A program made the translations under genes and the position numbers. The notes beneath the pieces were generated by a model. It was not told the origin of the DNA. It saw only the letters and a list, made by a program, of their open reading frames with translations, and searched no databases. 6,033 bases of DNA from Acidimicrobiales bacterium. Lineage in GTDB: Bacteria; Actinomycetota; Acidimicrobiia; Acidimicrobiales; Poriferisodaliceae. Location: NCBI GenBank assembly GCA_020631315.1, contig JAHDHM010000230.1, positions 1 to 6,033 on the forward strand. Direction: 5' to 3'. This document shows positions 1 through 5,606 of the stretch, piece by piece; the stretch's first letter is position 1; each line of letters begins with the position of its first letter.

Positions 1-1
1 C

Positions 2-166
2 AACCTGCCGATCACGCTCTACCCGGGCATGAAGATCGGCCAGATCAGCTTCATCCGCATGACCACCCCGGCCGATCAGCCCTACGGCGCGTCAGCCCTG
101 GGCTCGAAGTACCGCGGCCAGCGAGGCCCCACCCCGTCTCGCTACCACGAGAACTTCGGCAGCTGA
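2..166 (+). CDS. dcd: dCTP deaminase, C-terminal fragment (cut by left window edge)
   Basis: This frame is open from the left edge and encodes the last 54 residues before a TGA at 164-166; the N-terminal part, including the catalytic core, lies outside the window. The tail has the dCTP deaminase signature: an NLPITLYPGMKIGQ strand segment, then a PYG motif, and a GSKYRGQRGPTPSR segment, the C-terminal lid that closes over the bound nucleotide in this trimeric family. The enzyme deaminates dCTP in the cytosol, feeding dUMP/dTTP synthesis. Several actinobacterial members (for example M. tuberculosis Dcd) also hydrolyse the triphosphate and so make dUMP directly. Whether this one is bifunctional cannot be judged, because the residues that decide it are not present. 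It converges with the nuclease lipoprotein gene across 19 bp, and no convincing terminator hairpin with a T-run is seen between them. Confidence 0.93.
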   Translation, partial: NLPITLYPGMKIGQISFIRMTTPADQPYGASALGSKYRGQRGPTPSRYHENFGS

Positions 167-185
167 GCTTTCGCTCGTCGGGCGC

Positions 186-1373
186 TCAACTGCAGCGCAG
201 GGTGAGTTCCTCTGGGCCGCCGATCAGGGTGGCCGTATCGCCGTCGTTGTTCCAGACGTTCTGACCCTTCCAGAACAGGAAGCCGTCGCCGTCCCGAGCG
301 TCGTCGCCGCTCGTCACCGTGACGCTCTCACCGGGCTCGAGCACCACTCCGTTCGGGAACACGTATGTGTGGTTGAAGCCCTCGTCGTGAAGGCGATACC
401 CGGTCAGGTCGAGCGGCGTTGCGCCGTCGTTGCTGATCGTCACGTCCTCGGCCCGAACCCGACACGCGGCGATCCGTGCCCGGGCCTCACCCTCTGGAAC
501 GACCGTGGTCGTGGTGCTCGACGTCGTCGTCGACGTCACGATCGCCTGCACCACCGGCGGATCGGTCTGATCGGGCCGGAGCGACCCGTCGTCGCAGGTG
601 TCGAGCATCTCCGCGAGCGCCGAGCGTTCCGCCTCGTCAACCAGCGGCAGCGACCACGTGACCTTCGTCGAGACCCAGTCGGTGGCGAACGAACACCACG
701 CCGACCGGGCGCTCGGCCTCCACTCCGCCGGGCCGGACGCACCCTTCCCGCTGTTCGTCGACTGACCGACCACCCCCAGCGTGCCGGGATGTGTGATGTC
801 GTTGGCGAAGGCCTGCTTCGTGTCGAGGTCCCATGCCCACGCGCCCACGGCGTGCGCATGCGACAGCGGCACCACGTGATCGATCGACACCTCAGCCGCG
901 TCGGTCCACACCTCGCCCGTGTACGGATCGACCCACTCGCCGGACTCGACGAAACACCCCGTCTCGTCGTAGGTCACCGGGATCTCCGACTCTTCGGCCA
1001 GCACCTCGTGACGGTTGTTCTGACAGTCGCCGTCGGTGTCCGCCCAACCGTCCGGCTGGTACTCGTCCCGGACGTACGGCGCTTCGGGCGTCGGTGCGCC
1101 GATCGACAGGCTCGTCAACGCGGTGGCAGCAGCACCGCCTGAACCGGTGTCGACCGTCGCAGTCGTGGTGGTAGCCGGCGTGCTCGAGGTGCCTGCTACG
1201 GAGGTGGTGCTCGTGTCCGGCTCACGAACAACGGTCGCCACGCCACCGTCGTCCACCTCGTCGGTCGCGTCTTCGGGGACGGTGCAGGCGGTGACGACGA
1301 GCGCGAGACCGAGCAGCGTCGTGACGACGAGATGTCGTCGTCGGTCCCACCGGTGCTGCATCTGCCCGACCAT
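186..1373 (-). CDS. Secreted lipoprotein: HNH nuclease domain plus C-terminal lamin-tail domain
   Basis: This 395-residue protein is probably an extracellular DNase/RNase anchored to the membrane by lipid. Residues 11-30 form a lipoprotein signal: RRR, a hydrophobic stretch, then the lipobox VTAC with Cys30. Residues 53-73 are a Ser/Thr-rich linker. Residues about 98-262 match the secreted HNH family common in actinobacteria (related to the GmrSD C-terminal/DUF1524 group): DGDCQNNRHEVL at 114-125, WVDPYTGEVW at 147-156, the IDHVVPL core with Asp165-His166, FANDITHP at 189-196, an NSGKG at 207-211 where Streptomyces homologues usually read NQSKGD, and W218/P220. Cys117, 140, 227 and 260 could form disulfides. 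A second Thr/Ser linker (279-291) leads to a lamin-tail (LTD) beta-domain at about 298-394, recognised by SNDGATPLDLTGYRL, LEPGESVTV and VWNNDGDTATLIG. ATG codons at residues 1 and 5 are both possible starts, and neither has a clear Shine-Dalgarno. Substrate and metal are inferred from the family. Confidence 0.88.
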   Translation of the reverse strand: MVGQMQHRWDRRRHLVVTTLLGLALVVTACTVPEDATDEVDDGGVATVVREPDTSTTSVAGTSSTPATTTTATVDTGSGGAAATALTSLSIGAPTPEAPYVRDEYQPDGWADTDGDCQNNRHEVLAEESEIPVTYDETGCFVESGEWVDPYTGEVWTDAAEVSIDHVVPLSHAHAVGAWAWDLDTKQAFANDITHPGTLGVVGQSTNSGKGASGPAEWRPSARSAWCSFATDWVSTKVTWSLPLVDEAERSALAEMLDTCDDGSLRPDQTDPPVVQAIVTSTTTSSTTTTVVPEGEARARIAACRVRAEDVTISNDGATPLDLTGYRLHDEGFNHTYVFPNGVVLEPGESVTVTSGDDARDGDGFLFWKGQNVWNNDGDTATLIGGPEELTLRCS

Positions 1374-1378
1374 AGGGC

Positions 1379-1390
1379 CGAGCCGGCTCG
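1379..1390. repeat. 12-bp perfect palindrome in the divergent promoter region
   Basis: The sequence CGAGCCGGCTCG is its own reverse complement. It sits 5 bp upstream of the first possible ATG of the nuclease lipoprotein gene, and 17 bp upstream of the second. It could be an operator half or could occlude ribosome binding. However, a 12-bp palindrome is expected about once or twice by chance in 6 kb of DNA, more readily in GC-rich DNA, so function is only a possibility. Confidence 0.25.
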
Positions 1391-1425
1391 ACCCGAATCA
1401 CCACGACGGCCGAGGGCTGGTGACC

Positions 1426-1431
1426 TAGGTT
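1426..1431 (+). promoter_or_regulatory. Candidate -10 element for the MFS/TPR operon (near-leaderless start)
   Basis: TAGGTT fits the TANNNT pattern of actinobacterial -10 boxes and ends 9 nt before the ATG at 1441. A transcript starting at the usual distance would begin about 0-3 nt before that ATG, so the mRNA would be leaderless or nearly so. This agrees with the absence of any Shine-Dalgarno sequence in front of the ATG. No good -35 box is visible. The same CTAGGTT heptamer occurs upstream of the P450 gene on the other strand. Confidence 0.35.
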
Positions 1432-1440
1432 CGCCTCCGC

Positions 1441-2625
1441 ATGGGGGAGGCACAGACGGTCACGCGCATCTACCTGACGCTCGGCTGGGTGTTCGGGTTC
1501 GTCATGTCGACGTTCGGCATCGCCGCGACCGTCGCCTGGGTGGTCGAAGCCGACCTGTCGGCCACGCAGCTGATCCTCATGGGGTCGGTGCTCGAAGGCA
1601 CCGTGCTGCTGTTCGAGGTGCCCACAGGCGTCGTCGCCGACCGCTACAGCCGCAAGTGGTCGATCGTGATCTCGTGGGCGCTCATCGCGCTCGGCATCAG
1701 CGGCAGCCTCAGCACCTCGTTCGTGGTGCTCATGGTCGCCCAGTTCGTCTGGGGTGTCGGCTTCACCTTCCAGTCCGGCTCGGTCACTGCGTGGGCCACC
1801 GATCAGCTGGGCCGCGACATCGACGATCTGATCGTCCGCCAGGCCAGGGCCCGCAGCATCGGCGTCATGAGCGGCGTGATCGTCGGCGCCGGGGTCGGAT
1901 GGGCCACCAACCTGTTCGTGGCGATCGGGCTCGCGGCGGCCGTCGCGCTGATCACCTCGATCTACCTCGCCGTCGCCATGCCGGAGCGCGTGAAGCCGAC
2001 GGGCGACGACGTAGCCGACTCGCCGTGGCAGACCGCTCGCTCTGGCTGGTCCGTGGTGTCGGGCTACCCGATCGTGCGCACGGTGATGGTCGTGGCGTTC
2101 CTCGGCGGCTTCGGCAGCGAGGTCATCGACCGGCTCTACACGAAACGCTTCATCGACCTCGGCGTGCCGGTGCTCGAACCGGTCGTGATGATCGCCGTCA
2201 TCGCGCTGGTGGCGCAGCTGGGGTCGTGGTGGGTGCTCGGCCGGATCGAACGCAACGTCGAGATGAGACCCGTGACGGCGCGCACTCTTGCCGTCGCCTA
2301 TGCGGTCACCTGCATCGCCTGCGTGGCCCTCGCAGTCGGGCCAGAGTTCGCCATCGCCGCAGCCGGCTACTTCGGCATGCGGGTCTCACGCGAAACGATC
2401 GAACCGCTCGAAGCCGCGATCGTCAACCGGCGGGCCCGGTCAGCCGAGCGCGCGACGATCCTGTCGTTCCATGGCCAGGCCGACGCCCTGGGTCAGGCGA
2501 CGGGCGGCCCGACGATGGCGCTCGTCGCGTTCCTCACCACGCAGTCCACGGCCATGACCGCGGGCGCGGTGATGTTCGGCATCGGCGCGGCAGTCGCGTT
2601 GAGCCGCAACCGAGCCGAGTCGTAG
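1441..2625 (+). CDS. MFS transporter (12-helix, multidrug-efflux-like)
   Basis: This 394-residue integral membrane protein belongs to the major facilitator superfamily. About 12 hydrophobic segments can be placed, near residues 12-33, 41-60, 73-90, 93-113, 139-158, 161-180, 211-228, 246-266, 280-298, 300-315, 345-366 and 368-386. The loop between helices 2 and 3 holds a good motif A, GVVADRYSRK at 63-72, preceded by FEVPTG, a form often seen in drug- and metabolite-efflux members. The helix 6-7 loop (181-208) is charged and cytoplasmic, as expected. The length is normal for the family and no break is seen. The ATG at 1441 is the only usable start before helix 1, since the next in-frame GTG falls inside that helix. 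Substrate and direction are unknown. The gene diverges from the nuclease lipoprotein gene and is followed after 11 nt by the TPR gene, so the two are probably co-transcribed. Confidence 0.88.
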   Translation: MGEAQTVTRIYLTLGWVFGFVMSTFGIAATVAWVVEADLSATQLILMGSVLEGTVLLFEVPTGVVADRYSRKWSIVISWALIALGISGSLSTSFVVLMVAQFVWGVGFTFQSGSVTAWATDQLGRDIDDLIVRQARARSIGVMSGVIVGAGVGWATNLFVAIGLAAAVALITSIYLAVAMPERVKPTGDDVADSPWQTARSGWSVVSGYPIVRTVMVVAFLGGFGSEVIDRLYTKRFIDLGVPVLEPVVMIAVIALVAQLGSWWVLGRIERNVEMRPVTARTLAVAYAVTCIACVALAVGPEFAIAAAGYFGMRVSRETIEPLEAAIVNRRARSAERATILSFHGQADALGQATGGPTMALVAFLTTQSTAMTAGAVMFGIGAAVALSRNRAES

Positions 2626-2636
2626 AGTCGACACTC

Positions 2637-3587
2637 GTGGTGGGCTCGGGCGAGTACGACGATGCAGTCCTGATCGCAGTCGGTGAGATCGACGCAGCGA
2701 TCCTCTCTGCACGCTTCGACGACGCACTGCGGCTCGCCGACGAGGCCCTTGCTCGTTTCCCGCAGGAGCCGGACCTCCTCGTCGGTCGGGCCCTGGCCCT
2801 CGCCAACAAGAACCACACGCGCGATGCGACTGCCATCATCGATGGCGTACTGGCCCTCGATCCGCGTCACGCCCGAGCGTTGCGAGTGAGGGGACAACTC
2901 GACATGAGGGCCGGCCGGTACACCGCTGCGGCGGACCACTTCCACCGATCTCTCGATGTCGCACCACACGACCCGATCACCCTTCGCTCGTTCGTCGACG
3001 TGCTCATCCAGCTCGATGAGCGCGAAGAAGCGAGGTTCGTCGCTGAGCGGACGCGTCGAACGGTGCCCGATCGCGCAGAGGGCCACCTCGCCCTCCTGCA
3101 CACCTACCTGCCCGCGCCACAGATGATGCGTCGACTGTGGGAACCCGTCCTCTGGCCCGCGTTGGGCGTTCTCGTCGCGCCGTGGCTCGTCGCGGCTCCA
3201 GCGGTGCTCTGGGCGATGATGCGATTGCCGCGCCGTGACCTGTCAGAGATCGACGAGCAGGCGCGCTGCGCCGTCGAACGTCATCCAGACGATGTGTCCG
3301 ACGTGGGCTGGCTGGCCCACAGGATCGGGATGGCCCTGCCATCGTCCATCTCTGCCGACCCTTCCTTGATGACGCCCGCCGAGCTTTTCGTCGAGAATCT
3401 TCGCCGGTGGCGGGCCGCGCTGTGGACGATCTCCGTCGTCCTGCTCGTCGCCGGAGCCGCAGCCATCGTCGCTGACCCGTCAGCCCTGACCGGCGTCGCG
3501 ATGGCGCTCGGCGCCGCGGCGACGATCGGTCATCTGTTCGACGGAGAGCGTCGCCTGCGTTCGTATCGAGATCTCGACGGACTCTGA
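2637..3587 (+). CDS. TPR-repeat protein with C-terminal membrane segments, function unknown
   Basis: This 316-residue protein has no recognised enzymatic domain. Four TPR units lie at about residues 12-45, 46-79, 80-113 and 114-147. The conserved prolines at the unit ends, P42, P76, P110 and P144, are spaced by exactly 34 residues, and small or aromatic consensus positions recur (GRYTAAADHFHRSL in unit 3). A hydrophobic stretch at about 169-196 is the first probable membrane segment. A polar, charged section (197-258) follows, then two hydrophobic segments at about 259-279 and 283-301, and a short basic tail. TPRs bind other proteins, so a membrane-tethered scaffold or assembly factor is plausible, but no partner is shown. 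The start is GTG at 2637 or the adjacent GTG at 2640; no in-frame ATG lies nearby and the Shine-Dalgarno is weak. The 11-nt gap after the MFS gene suggests translational coupling in one operon. Confidence 0.8.
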   Translation: MVGSGEYDDAVLIAVGEIDAAILSARFDDALRLADEALARFPQEPDLLVGRALALANKNHTRDATAIIDGVLALDPRHARALRVRGQLDMRAGRYTAAADHFHRSLDVAPHDPITLRSFVDVLIQLDEREEARFVAERTRRTVPDRAEGHLALLHTYLPAPQMMRRLWEPVLWPALGVLVAPWLVAAPAVLWAMMRLPRRDLSEIDEQARCAVERHPDDVSDVGWLAHRIGMALPSSISADPSLMTPAELFVENLRRWRAALWTISVVLLVAGAAAIVADPSALTGVAMALGAAATIGHLFDGERRLRSYRDLDGL

Positions 3588-3595
3588 CGAGTCCG
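3578..3595. terminator. Hairpin overlapping the TPR stop codon, possible bidirectional terminator
   Basis: CGGACTC (3578-3584) and GAGTCCG (3589-3595) form a perfect 7-bp stem with a TGAC loop, and the TGA stop of the TPR gene lies in that loop. It stands between two convergent genes, where a shared terminator is expected. No T-run follows on either strand, so it would be a U-less terminator of the kind proposed for actinobacteria, or just an end-of-mRNA structure. Confidence 0.4.
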
Positions 3596-3616
3596 AGCCC
3601 GCCCCGACCTGACTTC

Positions 3617-4921
3617 TCAGCGGGGGTGCAGCTGCACCGGCAGGTCGTGGTAGCCCTTCACGAAGCTGGACTTCACACGGGTCGGCTCACCGACGACCTC
3701 CACCATCTCGAAGCGCTCGAGGATCTCCTCCCACAGGACGCGCAGCTGGAGCTCGGCCAGCCGGCTGCCCATGCAGAAGTGCTTGCCCCAGCCGAACGAC
3801 AGGTGCGGCTTCGGGCTCTCACGGTCGATGATGAAGTCATCGGCGTTGTCGAACACCGAGTCGTCGCGGTTGGCCGAGACGTACCACATGGCCAACTTGT
3901 CGCCCTGCTTGACGGTCTTGCCGCCGAGCTCGACATCACGAGTTGCCGTGCGGCGCATGTAGGCCAGCGGGGTCTGCCAACGGATGATCTCGTTCGCCAT
4001 CGATGGGATGAGGTCGTGGTTGGCGCGCAGCTTGTCGTACTCGGCCGGGTTCTCGTTGAGGGCGAGCACACCACCCGACACCGAGTTGCGGGTGGTGTCG
4101 TTGCCGCCGACGATCAGCAGGATCAGCGTGCCGAGGTAGTCGAGCGGGGCGACCTCGGGATCGATGTCGCGCGTCGACTCGGAGTTGGCCATCGCGGTGA
4201 CGAAGTCGACCTCGTCGTTGTCCGGGTCGTTCGCACGCTCGCGCCACAGCTCGGTGAAGTAGGCGAGGCACTCACGCAGCGAGTTCTGACGATCCTCAGG
4301 GGTCATCCCCAGATCGGCCAGCTGCTGCGGGCTCGATGTCGTCATGTCGGACCAGTGCGTGAGCTTGCGACGGTCCTCCCACGGGAAGTCGAAGATCGTC
4401 GCCAACATGCCGGTGGTCAGCTCGATCGACACCTTGTCGACCCAGTCGAACGTCTCACCGACGGGCAGCTCGTCGAGCATGTTCTGGACCCGTCCACGGA
4501 TCGTCGGCTCGAGGTTCCGCAGGTTCTTCGGCGCCGCGACCGGCTGCACCGTCTTGCGGTGGCGGGTGTGGCGTTCGCCGTCCATCGCGATGAACCCAGG
4601 CGACAGCGGGAACTCCGGCAGCGGATCGTTCAGCGTGATGGATCGGTCCGACGAGAACGTGTCGGGGTCCTTCTCCATCCGCACGATGTCCTCATACGTC
4701 GTCACCGACCAGAACGGACCCTGGATGCCGTCGGCGCAGTAGTGGACGGGGTCCTCGGCGCGCAGCCGCTCGAAGTAGCCCCACATGGTGTTCGTCTCGA
4801 ACAGCTCGGGGTCGCTCGGGTCGATCGTCTCGAGCGGGCGCGAGTACGGATCGACACCAGCCTGACCGAGCGAGGGAAACTCCTCAGGCGCTGCTGCCGT
4901 CTGGTCTGCGGTGTCGGTCAT
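3617..4921 (-). CDS. Cytochrome P450, CYP153-like (predicted aliphatic/alkane hydroxylase)
   Basis: This 434-residue soluble bacterial P450 carries the full set of motifs. The C-helix region is HTRHRK (118-123). The I-helix reads LIVGGNDTTRNS (269-280) with the oxygen-activating acid/Thr pair D275-T276. The ExxR motif is E311-I-I-R314. The haem loop is FGWGKHFCMG (377-386 region) with the axial ligand Cys383. Several segments follow CYP153 closely: FDWVDKVSIELTT (158-170), the GGNDTTRNS-SGGVLALN block, and EIIRWQTPLAYMRRTA (311-326). CYP153 members hydroxylate the end carbon of medium-chain alkanes and related aliphatics, fed by a ferredoxin and its reductase. Neither partner is encoded here, so they must lie elsewhere. 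The residues beside the ligand, F382 and M384, differ from the HRCVG usual in the family. The ATG at 4921 is supported by GGAGG four bases upstream. The exact substrate is inferred. Confidence 0.95.
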   Translation of the reverse strand: MTDTADQTAAAPEEFPSLGQAGVDPYSRPLETIDPSDPELFETNTMWGYFERLRAEDPVHYCADGIQGPFWSVTTYEDIVRMEKDPDTFSSDRSITLNDPLPEFPLSPGFIAMDGERHTRHRKTVQPVAAPKNLRNLEPTIRGRVQNMLDELPVGETFDWVDKVSIELTTGMLATIFDFPWEDRRKLTHWSDMTTSSPQQLADLGMTPEDRQNSLRECLAYFTELWRERANDPDNDEVDFVTAMANSESTRDIDPEVAPLDYLGTLILLIVGGNDTTRNSVSGGVLALNENPAEYDKLRANHDLIPSMANEIIRWQTPLAYMRRTATRDVELGGKTVKQGDKLAMWYVSANRDDSVFDNADDFIIDRESPKPHLSFGWGKHFCMGSRLAELQLRVLWEEILERFEMVEVVGEPTRVKSSFVKGYHDLPVQLHPR

Positions 4922-4925
4922 GGTG

Positions 4926-4930
4926 CCTCC
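4926..4930 (-). promoter_or_regulatory. Strong Shine-Dalgarno of the P450 gene
   Basis: On the minus strand the sequence reads GGAGGCACCATG, a full GGAGG with a 4-nt spacer. It fixes the P450 start at 4921. It is the clearest ribosome binding site in the window, as the other starts lack a good one. Confidence 0.8.
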
Positions 4931-4944
4931 GAGCGCGTCGCGTG

Positions 4945-4987
4945 TTGCGACTGATGCTCAGAACCTAGCGATCAGCCCGTGTCGCAA
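4945..4987. promoter_or_regulatory. Inverted repeat flanking the likely P450 -10 box, candidate operator
   Basis: TTGCGAC at 4945-4951 and GTCGCAA at 4981-4987 form a perfect 7-bp inverted repeat with a 29-bp spacer. A nested pair, CTGAT (4951-4955) and ATCAG (4971-4975), lies inside it. Between the arms is the candidate -10 box for the P450, so a dimeric regulator, or two dimers, bound here could control the gene. No regulator gene is in the window. A chance origin is possible for arms this short. Confidence 0.3.
4962..4967 (-). promoter_or_regulatory. Candidate -10 element of the P450 gene
   Basis: On the minus strand this reads TAGGTT, matching TANNNT, in the context GCTAGGTTCTG. Transcription would begin near 4955 and give a leader of about 34 nt that contains the GGAGG site. 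The -35 region is not convincing: GGTTTG lies at a 17-bp spacing but matches TTGACA poorly. The box lies in the 103-bp gap between the SRPBCC gene and the P450, which supports separate transcription of the P450. Confidence 0.4.
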
Positions 4988-5024
4988 ACCAACGCGGATC
5001 GTCGAGACGCACCGCAGCGGAGTG

Positions 5025-5546
5025 TCAGGCCTGGACTTCAGCCCACTTGCCGAAGCGTGGCCAGAACAGCGACATCACGCGAGACCACGGTCCCACGAAC
5101 TGCTTGCGGACGTGGCAGTCGACCTGCAGTCGCAACACCGTCGAACCCTCGGTCGGCCCGTCCTCCGCCCAGAACTGGAGCCGGGTGGGACGGACCAGAC
5201 GATGCGAGATCGCGTAGCTGCCGTAGAAGTACTGCAGGTCCCGATACTCGCCGGGACGGATCTCGCCGATCACGCCCGCGAAGTTGATGCCCGGGCCGGA
5301 GTGGGTGTTGAACACACCCGGACGGAACTCGCCCGGACCCTGCTCGTCGGCTTCGAACTCGACCCGGTACGGCCAGATCTGGCCGTCCACGAACGTCGCC
5401 GGATCACACAGCCACGCCCACACGGCATCCCGCGGGCGCTCGATCGTCCACTCGTGCTCGTACACGTCGAGGACGAAACCGGACGCCGGTTCGGTCGGCG
5501 ATGCGGTCACGCCGGCGGGAAGGGTGGGGGAGAGGGTGGCAGCCAT
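5025..5546 (-). CDS. SRPBCC (START/polyketide-cyclase-like) family protein
   Basis: With the ATG at 5546 the protein has 173 residues. After a Pro/Ala/Thr-rich N-terminus (1-22), a helix-grip-type fold can be read. A first strand (VYEHEWTIERPRD, about 28-40) leads into AVWAWLCDPATFV (41-53), the usual SRPBCC start in which a helix follows 'the protein is placed/divided'-type residues. Alternating strands follow at about 60-145 (YRVEFEADE, GVIGEIRPGEYRDLQYFYG, HRLVRPTRLQFWAE, STVLRLQVDCHV), and a C-terminal helix at 150-170 (GPWSRVMSLFWPRFGKWAEV). Such proteins bind hydrophobic ligands in a cavity, but the ligand here is unknown. A GTG at 5565-5567 would add seven residues; neither start has a well-spaced Shine-Dalgarno, and the ATG is preferred because the extra residues look unstructured. 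It lies 60 bp after the permease gene on the same strand, so co-transcription is plausible. Confidence 0.78.
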   Translation of the reverse strand: MAATLSPTLPAGVTASPTEPASGFVLDVYEHEWTIERPRDAVWAWLCDPATFVDGQIWPYRVEFEADEQGPGEFRPGVFNTHSGPGINFAGVIGEIRPGEYRDLQYFYGSYAISHRLVRPTRLQFWAEDGPTEGSTVLRLQVDCHVRKQFVGPWSRVMSLFWPRFGKWAEVQA

Positions 5547-5606
5547 GCTCCCAGCTTGGACCGGCACACTCGCTGCAGGTCGAGCCTCGAACAGCCCGAC
5601 CGCCGA

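Noticed and set aside
165..198. Short stem-loops between dcd and the nuclease gene (GAGC/GCTC and GCGCT/AGCGC) as a terminator
   Set aside because: The stems are only 4-5 bp, one lies inside coding sequence and no T-run follows, so they are not distinguishable from chance in GC-rich DNA.
369..1142. A 257-codon plus-strand open frame antisense to the nuclease lipoprotein
   Set aside because: The translation is Arg-rich and featureless, while the minus strand has a lipobox, an HNH core and an LTD.
1332..2636. A long plus-strand open frame that runs into the TPR gene and would give a 751-residue protein
   Set aside because: Its first part lies in another frame of the MFS gene and is an Arg/His/Asp-rich translation with no domain; only the part after the MFS stop looks like a real protein.
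2493..3101. A 202-codon minus-strand open frame opposite the MFS/TPR junction
   Set aside because: It crosses the boundary of two well-supported genes and has no recognisable domain, so it is an antisense shadow.
3626..4954. A 442-codon plus-strand open frame antisense to the P450 gene
   Set aside because: It mirrors the P450 codons, a common effect of high GC third positions, and its translation is low-complexity Val/Leu/Arg/His without motifs.
5000..5020. Small hairpins after the SRPBCC stop (CGTC-GA-GACG and CCGC-A-GCGG) as a terminator
   Set aside because: The loops are one or two bases and the stems four pairs, too tight and too short to support a call.
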